This document shows positions 55,446-64,000 of a DNA stretch of 64,000 nucleotides, one piece after another. Position numbers and translations under genes: made by a program. Positions within the stretch are counted from its first letter, which is position 1. Each line of letters opens with the position of its first letter. The stretch comes from Malaya genurostris. Taxonomy: Eukaryota; Arthropoda; Insecta; Diptera; Culicidae. Where the stretch lies: positions 160,342,080-160,406,079 of the forward strand of contig NC_080572.1 in assembly GCF_030247185.1 (NCBI RefSeq). The letters are read 5' to 3'. The notes beneath the pieces were generated by a model. It made no database searches and had not been told where the DNA came from. It saw nothing but the letters and a program-made list of their open reading frames with translations.

Positions 55446-55686
55446 GTAAGTGAGTGGGTGGAGAAAATGCGGTTTAAATTGCCCCTTAACCGTAATCTTA
55501 AGGAATACAGAAGGAACATATTTCGACCACAGTAATCAGTTCAGTGTGGCTGCTCTACTGGAAAATGTCTATATATGCATATTTGCGTTTGCTTGTTTAT
55601 AGTATTTCATTGTGTTGATATTTTTGAGTTTCTGTTCTATTGCAATGTTGAAAAACATAACCAACAATCATATCTTCAAATTACAG

Positions 55687-55815
55687 GATTCCCAGGGTTC
55701 CACATTGAAAAATGAATTGGTGGTGGATAAAGGTGCCTCAATACAAGTTCGACCATCATTAGAATCCCTTAAACGGGAATCGCAAGAGTTAGAGGTGCAG
55801 ATAAAGCAGTTACAA
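55687..55815 (+). CDS. Host gene exon: linker and start of coiled coil
   Basis: 129 bp, 43 codons, phase 0 (acceptor CAAATTACAG, donor CAA|GTAAGT). The peptide runs DSQGSTLKNELVVDKGASI to SLKRESQELEVQIKQLQ, the beginning of a coiled coil. It is 241 bp from the previous exon. Confidence 0.85.
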
Positions 55816-56063
55816 GTAAGTCGCATCAATTAATACACTACAATACAAATCCATTTTCCCGTTGTTGCGTTTGGCATGGTTGTTGTAATTTTGTTTTTGT
55901 TGTTTACATAATTATTGTTCGTTTCTCAGTACGGAACAGTACCAATTCGTGTTTTGTTGTCTGATAATTCGGCTCATTATACTGAACATTCTTTTTTTGC
56001 GTGCAAATTTGAGAAAAACGGGCGTTTATGTTATTTTCATTGTCTGTTGAAATTATTCTGTAG

Positions 56064-56210
56064 GATTCAGTAGACGCTTTAGTTCGGTCACAAATAAGAG
56101 GAATAGAAAGTCAGCTCTATAACAAAGCCAATGAGATTCAGGAGGAAATTTCAATGAAGAAGTTTGATATACGAGCAAAGCAAATCCATCTAGCAGCAGT
56201 TCGGGCACAG
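56064..56210 (+). CDS. Host gene exon: coiled coil (F-BAR extension-like)
   Basis: 147 bp, 49 codons, phase 0 (acceptor TTATTCTGTAG, donor CAG|GTGAGC). The peptide (DSVDALVRSQIRGIESQLYN, then EEISMKKFDIRAKQIHLAAV) is a continuous amphipathic helix in register with the preceding exon. Further exons must lie beyond the window, since no stop or additional exon was found in the following 7.8 kb. Confidence 0.85.
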
Positions 56211-59200
56211 GTGAGCGATACACGTACTAAATTATTAATAATGCTCTGAATCTTTCATTCCTTCTGTATATATATGTCTGTAGCAAATGCTTGTTTAGAT
56301 ATTCCAATCGTTACGGTTGCGTTGTATTGAAGCATTTCTAAAATTACATGTAGTTAGCAGCTCTGTAGCTTTTCAGAGAAAGCTTTCTTGTTGCAAATGA
56401 AAAGCTTAGGATAAAGCTTTGGAAATGTTTTTGCATGGGCAACCAGGATGCTCCATCAGATTAATGCTAATATAGGGGAACGGATTTTGGAACGATTTAA
56501 TGTATCATTTACATAAATTTTTACTTTTGAAATGTTAGTAAGTATAGATTTCGTTTTCTATTATTTTGATAGAGGATGAGTTAGAGTGAGCGTTAGTTTA
56601 CAGTGACCATTGTGATAGTTCATATGCAACCGCTTTCGGGGAGAAATTTTGGATAGTGGACCAGCGGATTGACAGATTATGAAGTTCAATCTTCTTTCGA
56701 GTGCACATTTTTGTCACATACGCACACAGATATTTTCTGATCCCGACTAAGTATCCCGAATTGTACTTGACCTACGCGCTACGACAAATTTTACAGTAAT
56801 AGTCATAGCCAGGTCAGTTTTCAAATCGAAGCAAAATTGGATCGTCCAAAAAGCGTCCAGCAGTAAAATAAAAGTTTTACCTTTGTTTCCTGGAATGCTT
56901 GCCTTTGTTTCCTAGAGACTCTTGCGATTCACATTGATGGGAAGTACGAATTTGAATTGTCTAATAGGAGACACAAAGTTTTCTGCATACTGAAATGACA
57001 CTTGTCGCATCGTAATTTTCTACTCATGTTCTCTTTACCTTCCTCTTTGTAAGGTACGATGATTACAAGTTTTCCTCAACTAGATTATCTGTTATTAGCT
57101 GAAATCATTAAATCATAAAACCCATGAAGTTTTCACCAAATTCTACAGGTTCTGCACATTCGGACAAGTGATAACAACATAAGGTGTAACTGAATATCGT
57201 TTTGAGCTCGTATTTTAATTTCATGAATGTAGTGATGTATGTATTTATCAAATTATCACTACGAAGTCAAAGTAAATCATTCAATATAAACACGGATATG
57301 AAATGAAAATCTATCCTTGTCACAGCCTGATGTCGGATACCGTCTACGGCAACATTGACCATTTTCGGAGAAATTATAAACCATTGTATGGGAATCGACT
57401 GCGAAGTTTGTTGACACAGAATGAAAAATTCCACAAAACTTCATGGAAAAACTAATTTTTCCAAACGATTTATCTTCATATATTTTGTTTTGAAAAAACA
57501 ATTCTTATTTATTTCTTCTACGTGTTTCTTGATTATCCACTACACAAAGATTTACTACACCAACTCATCAATCTTCATTCAATAAATAAATTTAACACTT
57601 TTTGTAAGCAGAGTTATGACGACAAAGTATTCTATAATTGGACCATTTTATCATTTTCGTAGATGTGTCTATTGGAAATTGGGTTGAAAAGTTTACTATT
57701 CGTTTGTGAGTGATTTCATAATAAGTAAAGAATGACATTTTCAGTCTTCAGAATCTTATCTGAACCAAATATCAAACAATATGAGTGAGAATATATTTTA
57801 TGTTATCATTATTATCTTTTCTTACAACCAGGCAATGCTGTTGGTTTATGTGAACGCTGCGCTTCTTGGATACTGTCTTATGCTTGTTAAATAAAATAAT
57901 AACAATTTTTTCCAGCTCATCTTAGAATAACAAAAATGGAATTCAATTCAAACGCACTATACGCAATAAAGTACAATGGAAATGGTCATACTAATGAGTA
58001 ATTAAGAAGTAAACAAGTTGTTCACCATTATTTTATTTTCGTCAGGTATTGTTGACAATTATACATACGGAATTACAAACCATCACGATGAAACCGAATG
58101 AATGAAAGCTCTTAGTAACCGTCACACAAAGCATCCGAATGTACCTACACGTACCATTTCTAGCATTCCGTTACACACAGATATATGAAAAGGTCATTTC
58201 ATTCAAGAAAACTCGGCTACCACATGGTTAAAAAGCTCTCTCGAGATTCTCTCGGTAATTTGCTGGATCTATTACTTGCTCTCTTTGCGCATGGTAGTTT
58301 GAGACTGTTCGTATCTAGTTATTTCTCATGACTAACCAAAAAGCAACCGAGATCAAATTTCCAATTTCATTTTCCACTGGTAGCTCGTCCTGAAAACTTT
58401 CTCATTTCATCGACGTGTGCTATCACCTGTTTTGGCTGTATCCCTCTTTTTCTAGGTGGCAGTAACAAGCGAAAGTAACTTCTGTGGCGAGCACGGATAA
58501 GCTTAGCATTTGTCATCAGCAAGCTGGCAAGAAAATAGCCAACCAGGGAAAGATCTATTTGGAATAGACACTAGTCAACGGAAGTGTTTCAACTTTTCGG
58601 CTAAGGGACGTTTTTTTGTGAATGCAAATTCTCTACATTCTGTGCAATTGAGTATGTTATTCGGTCAGATGCTGTTTCAGTAGGCGCCAGTTGTATGAAA
58701 ATTATTGGCAGTGTTACCGTTCCACCGCATTGAATAAAGAAGTGCAAAACCAGGTTATATTTGAAAAGCAGTGCTCAGTTCCAGCTGTCATGATCTGCTG
58801 AATGAAAAGATAAAGTGTTCACAAAACGTTCAGTGTAAAAACTGGCAATATAATCCTCACTTTCTCCAGCAGCACAAACGCCTCAGTTTTGTTTTGTTGA
58901 AACGATAAAGGGAAAAGTTTTCAAAAATGGTTGCTTTTCTCCATATGACACATATTTTTACACCAATTTTCGGAGACGCTGACAAAGTTAGTTCTATCTG
59001 TTATCAACTTTCTACGAAATACATTGTGATAAATTGATATTTTAACTAAAAAATTGTTGACGAGTGTTTGACGCGAGGTCTCATGTGTATTTTTTTGATA
59101 AACGTTTATTCAATATTTACGGCTTTGAACATGGCCAATAACACCAACTAAAACGTTGACAGAATACTGTTTTAACATATTGTGATAAGCAATTAAAAGC

Positions 59201-60960
59201 ACAAATATTTTTAAAATAAATACGCCTTTGCTAGAAAACATCTATTAATCGAAAAATAATTGAAGCTAGTAGAGTAACTCGCAAACAGACGATAGAAAAC
59301 TGGTGCAAAAGGTGAATCAACGATAGAGGAAGAGTAACCGTGTGCCTAGATTCCCTATCCTAGAGTTATTCGAATCACGTAAAGAGGAGTTACATCAGTC
59401 AAAAGCGCGTGAGTGAAAATTAGATCTTAATAGAAATCAATTAACAATATTATATTCCATTGCAATCATAAGTTTTTTTTTATTTTCAACTCTTCATGAC
59501 GTTTTTGTAGTGCAACGAGACACCACGCTGTGCTTCTGAAACATAAAATAACGGAAAAATGATCTCATTCTACCATGATCAAACTCCGCAAGTACATAAA
59601 CTGGCACATAAAACAGACATCACAATATTTTGTTATCTTAAATAATCAATGGACACTACAAATAGGCTTTGAATTTGGTCACCTTTCTGATGATTATTTC
59701 ATGTAATGTACAGTCTGTTCAGCCGCATCCTTCAGCGAAGTTAGTAATCAAATACTCTTACATTTATAATGGAGTCAAGTTTTGCCACACTTTATCAATG
59801 GATTTTCTAATGAAATCTATAAACGAAACAATTTCATTGCACCAAATATTCTAATAAACTACCTTAGGGATACTTTTCGTCTTAAATAATAAGCTCAGAT
59901 TGTTGTGTAATCGTAACAACAGTTATCTTATTAGTCGCACCACTACATTATTATACTGATTACTCGATCAATAAACAACGAATTTCAATGTAATCGAGTC
60001 TGTCGGTTACGGAGATTTGAAGTGACTTAACCGTATAAGTGACGTAACCGTATAAGTGACATATAAATGACGTTACCGACAAATCGCACTTTTTTCTATC
60101 CGCTCAATTTTCTCAGAGATGACTGAACCGATCTCAACAATCTTTAGCTTAACCATTATCAGGCCCATGATAAATTGATACCGTCTTCCATCCGCACTCC
60201 GCCAATATAATCCTATAAGTAGCATAACCGACGATATATATAAAATCTGGAAATTATTGGAACTGTCTAAATTTGAGTCAAAATGTAGCTATCTGAATAA
60301 TATTTTCAATGACAAGAAAAAGAGCTATACCATGAAATTAGGTGGATTAAGAATCGGGTTTTCTAATGGTACAGGTTTTATTCCGCTAGATCTTCCGTCT
60401 GTGGGGTTGGGGAGCGTACTCAGGAAAGCTGCGTGAAGGCGATGGTCTTACCAATCATGAAATAGCCATTCTCGTAAAGTTTTTTTGCATAGTAGAACAT
60501 ATCAAGTTATTGGACTTTGGATTGGACTCGCACAATCGACACAATGAATTTTTTCCTTATGTACATTTTATCATACAAATGTTACTCGAATGATAAATTA
60601 TAACAAATCACGCATTGTAAATGCATACACCACTTTTTTCCGTGATCAAATCCCCAGCAACAAAGACTTTGATTTATGTTAGAGGTTTCTTTGTTTGATA
60701 TAATTTTCTTATCTAATGCACGCGTGGATCATAAAACGTGCCCTTTTTAATATTTGGAGCTTGTTAACCTCTTTTCTATTGAAGTGAGTTAATTGAAGTT
60801 CCTGTGTACTTACAGAGTTTTGTTTATTACCCTAAAGACAAGGGACAAATCCAAGTAATTCTTTCAACTCATGATATGTTTCCTCGGTGTTTCGATAGTT
60901 TATATAACTTTCTGCACGTATAATTTAACTTCACAGTTATATAACGCTGAAGACTTTTGT
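56211..60960. other. Downstream intron, no gene recognised
   Basis: A/T-rich sequence. A degenerate R1 unit lies at about 60010-60240 (TATAAGTGACGTAACCGTAT, GATGACTGAACCGA). No exon of SH2, SH3, kinase or GAP type was found by eye. Confidence 0.5.
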
Positions 60961-61916
60961 TGGAATTTCGAAATATGATTTTTTCAAGTGTCGCGTTTAC
61001 AAAAAAGAACTTTTTTTCAACAGCCTATACTGTACAATCTAATAGATATACAAAAATCGCAACAGTCGACACATGACGCGCCACTAATCGAATCCTAACT
61101 TTGACAGTTCATTGTTAGCAACGTTTCAGTTAGGATCGCGATGTAAAAATGAATTCAAAAATCAAAAATCTGCAATCCATTTAACTTTTAGACTCATGAT
61201 AGCAAAAATCAAACACATTCGTTGTGATGGGCCTTTTTTCCCTGTTTGAGAAATTCGATTTTTTGCAAGCAAATGATGTTTTGTGTGCACCGTGTGGGCG
61301 AAAGCGAGAAAAATTGGGGCGAAGGATTTACGTGAGTATTAAAATAGTGATGACCTACAGTTTTGCAAAAGTTGCTGGAAAAATTCTGCTGATGCAATAG
61401 TGATCACAGATTCTGAATCCTCTGAGACTGATCATAATGATGGCAATGTGTCTTATATTCAGCGACTATACAGAAGTTTTAATTTTTTAATTCTTACATT
61501 TACTTACATTGTAACATTGCATTTTTCAAATTTTAAAATATTGATTGCTTTTTAAGAATGAGCCATATTTGCCTTCCGATTATCTTACCGAATTGAAACA
61601 AAAATGCAAAAGATGTAACTAAAACTTTGCCAAGATTGAGTTAAACCCCTAAGGCTTCTGTTTTCAATTGAAAAAAGAAAAAAAATAGGCCCAAATCTGA
61701 ATTTTTTTTATTTGTTGATTAATTTCTAACTTTTCTCATTAAATAAAGTGTAAGGGTTGTTTTACGGAATCGCATATTTGAAAGCTAAGGAAAAGACGCA
61801 CATTTCATGTCTTGGACGATTTTTGTATATCTATTAGATTGTACAGTATAGGCTGTTGAAAAAAGGCTCTTTTTTGTAAACACGAAACTTCAAAAAATTA
61901 TATCTCGAAAATTCCA
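60961..61916. mobile_element. Element with 100-bp terminal inverted repeats
   Basis: 60961-61059 and 61817-61916 are nearly perfect inverted copies. Shared core: CAGCCTATACTGTACAATCT and AATAGATATACAAAAATCG on the left, complement on the right. The interior of about 760 bp has no recognisable transposase. A short inner hairpin with ATCCTAAC and GTTAGGAT lies near 61090-61140. The target duplication was not identified. Confidence 0.8.
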
Positions 61917-63479
61917 CGTACCATATTGAAATAAAAAAATGCGTGTCGAATATTTTCGAGTTTTTTTACCGAAAATAAAAAGTTAGGTTGAAAAAATTTC
62001 CCAGTATCTAATTTTGCGTGGAATGTCCCACAAATATATTACGCTGAATCAGTTTTTATGTTATCAAGGTCTGAAAAAAACTAGCTTTTGATAGTCTTGG
62101 CAGAGGCTGACATGGGGAAAAACCTTGATAATTTCCAAACTATTCTAAATTATCAACCATTCACTCAGCTTTTTCATACCTCCGAAAAACGAAACAACAT
62201 TTCTTTATATACGAAGCACAGCGTGGCAAGAGATGCACAAAAGAAGTATTTTACATATGATTTTGTCGTTTAGTACTCCACGTCAAACTGCCCGAATAGG
62301 ACTATACTAACACTTCAAAAGGTCTTAATCTATATTGTTCGATGGGATTGATATCACTTCGTAGGCATTTCGTAAGTTCAAGTATTCGATATAAAACTGT
62401 TATGTTTCATGCCCGCCAACTGTTGCACTACTTTTTGCGCTTTCTATAACATGTCGCCTAAACTTATTGCTCTATCTGTTCTTTTATGCTCTGTATTTAC
62501 ACAGTATCTATCATCTGTCACATGGCTTCCGTCGGACTATCAAATCAGTTAGGATATATTGCAGGAATGAGTAATTTATAAAACGAAAGGCCACACTATT
62601 CTGAGAAAACGATTATAATTTTTACATTTTACAAGGCACAGAAGCATGTTTTATTTTATTTTGCTATACTATTAGGCAGCTGAGTCCGTTTCACAATCAC
62701 GGTTATCTATATGATTTGGCATAGGTATTCCAATACACGTTAAGTGTATTTTTTTACATTTATGAAATCAAACTCAAAAAGTTAAGCATTTAAATGTACT
62801 TAAAAAAATTATCATTATATAAATGTACAATTTGGTTATACATAATAGAACAAACAACAATGGTCACTGATTAAGGCAGTTATAAAAAATATCAGTGTAC
62901 GCTAGCGGTAATATGTTACCATATAGGTACGGTTTATCTATTCTCAACACATGTTCTCATCTGCTGCACACTGTGTTCGGTTTCGTAGCACTGGTCATGC
63001 AATGATTATGTACGCTAAGAATAGGCTGCGAAGTCTGTTGAAACAGAAAGGCAAAATTCCTCAAAAGGAATGTAATGCCAAGACTTTGCTTTTACCAATG
63101 AGCGAGAACTGTATACACACGAACCTCCGTTTACGTAATAATCGGGGGTTCGTAAATCGAATTATGACGTACAAAAAATTTAAGTTATTTGGAATCTACA
63201 ACGTAAAAAAAGTTTTCCGTGCATATGTGTTATTGATATGTACATATGATATAATGGATAGTTATGGAACGAAAATTATTAGTATTTGCAAAGAAAAGGA
63301 TGTTCTAAGTCGCATCAATTTCCGAGATGGCGGCTTCTGGTTCATCGATATTCGTTAGAATTCAGAATATGAGTATTTGCGGTAACATACTGAAATGAAG
63401 CTCCTAGGGCTCCATGTTCTAAAAGGCGAAAATTGTAAGAGTTTTTTTTCTTTCAGTTATCAGATTTTTTCAACGTTTC
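61917..63479. other. Intron sequence, nothing recognised
   Basis: Only short, non-homologous open frames were seen, the longest at 62951-63358 (135 codons), with no motif. Confidence 0.5.
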
Positions 63480-64000
63480 ACATCTGCTTCCTCTATTTGA
63501 GCTTGAGCTTGAGCGACCACCCCTGGTTGCTACTCCGTTACTGATCGGGATTAGCTGAAATTGTACAGGGAGTTTCTAGATGTTCCGACCTGGGACTGGT
63601 AAATCATCCTTCAATGTACATCTTCTGATAATCCCAGAACTCATTGATCAGTACCGGCGCCGGCCAGGCCCGAACGTAGATCGTCTAAGGAATGGGAAGG
63701 GATGTTAGTCCAACACTTGTTGTTACTAGAGGCCGTATATACTACTGCGCACTCCACAAGTGTCTCGGGAGAAGGATATTTGTTAGTAAAAATTTCAGTA
63801 TTGGCATTATTCGCGCGCGACTCAGTATGTTCCGGTTTCAAGATGCTCGGATGCACCACTAAACTCACTGACTTCCCGAGTGAACGTTTCAACAATATCC
63901 TATATTGAAGTCCCGGGAAGTCTTGATTCACAGCTCTTATTCGAGGAAACTGAAGAAAAATTTGCAATACTATCGCGTAAAGAATAAAAACTTCCCTATT
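63480..64000. repeat. Probable dispersed repeat or LTR fragment at the right edge
   Basis: The base composition changes sharply to GC-richer sequence at GAGCTTGAGCTTGAGCGACC (about 63502). The block runs to the window end without an intact ORF. The assignment as a mobile-element fragment rests on composition and on its familiar look in mosquito DNA, not on a second copy here. Confidence 0.35.

Noticed and set aside
62951..63358. 135-codon open frame on the + strand
   Set aside because: No recognisable motif, no splice or promoter context, composition like the surrounding intron; not supported as a gene or exon.
63641..63967. 108-codon minus-strand frame at the right edge
   Set aside because: Lies in a probable dispersed repeat and shows no protein family motif.

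Overview
The window reads as eukaryotic, insect nuclear DNA. It shows canonical GT-AG introns, A/T-rich non-coding sequence, long (TA)n and (TAA)n tracts, and insect-type I-clade, BEL/Pao, mariner and PIF/Harbinger elements. A culicine mosquito is my best guess from the overall mix and the recurring dispersed repeats; that is inference, not something I could search.

The only host gene I can support is on the + strand. Four phase-0 coding exons (6666-7028, 55242-55445, 55687-55815, 56064-56210) encode part of an F-BAR/coiled-coil protein, most like the Fes/Fer type. Its first visible intron is about 48 kb (7029-55241) and holds nearly everything else. The exons before 6666 and after 56210 lie outside the window or were not recognised.

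Layout. 1-5161: a near-full-length I-clade non-LTR retrotransposon on the - strand running off the left edge, its 5' end abutting a 55-bp oppositely oriented I-type 3' tail. 5162-8397: dispersed repeats and the first host exon. 8398-17293: a mariner (- strand) split by a complete 7.6-kb BEL/Pao LTR retrotransposon (8535-16134) with 550-bp LTRs and a 5-bp target duplication. 17294-23043: a dead I copy (B) interrupted by an internally deleted mariner (18112-19031) and by a 5'-truncated CR1-like element on the - strand (19873-22838). 23044-28824: a MITE-like repeat and a CR1-like element with ORF1 and ORF2. 28915-29166: a MITE with TTA target duplication. 29302-32266: a two-gene PIF/Harbinger transposon. 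32267-38135: microsatellites, an I 3' fragment, a tRNA-like sequence, a foldback DD41D mariner-group derivative with perfect 174-bp inverted repeats, and several dispersed repeats. 38136-42180: a dead I copy (C) carrying two further insertions. 43524-49605: a complete two-ORF I-clade element (A) flanked by (TAA)n on both sides, with another mariner (49672-50953) inserted in its tail tract. 51084-55241: intron with one more copy of a 580-bp repeat. 56211-64000: non-coding, with a long-inverted-repeat element at 60961-61916 and a probable dispersed repeat at the right edge.

The intron is thus a layered record of transposition. Exact inverted ends, target duplications and paralogous copies allow the relative order to be read: mariner before BEL; I copy B before its mariner and CR1-like insertions; I element A before the mariner in its tail. 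The strongest oddities are two I copies with a twin-priming-like inverted layout, initiator/DPE promoters placed exactly at both complete I 5' ends, PHD fingers in two unrelated retroelements, an array of antisense splice-donor consensus sites in the BEL LTRs, and the perfect foldback DD41D derivative.
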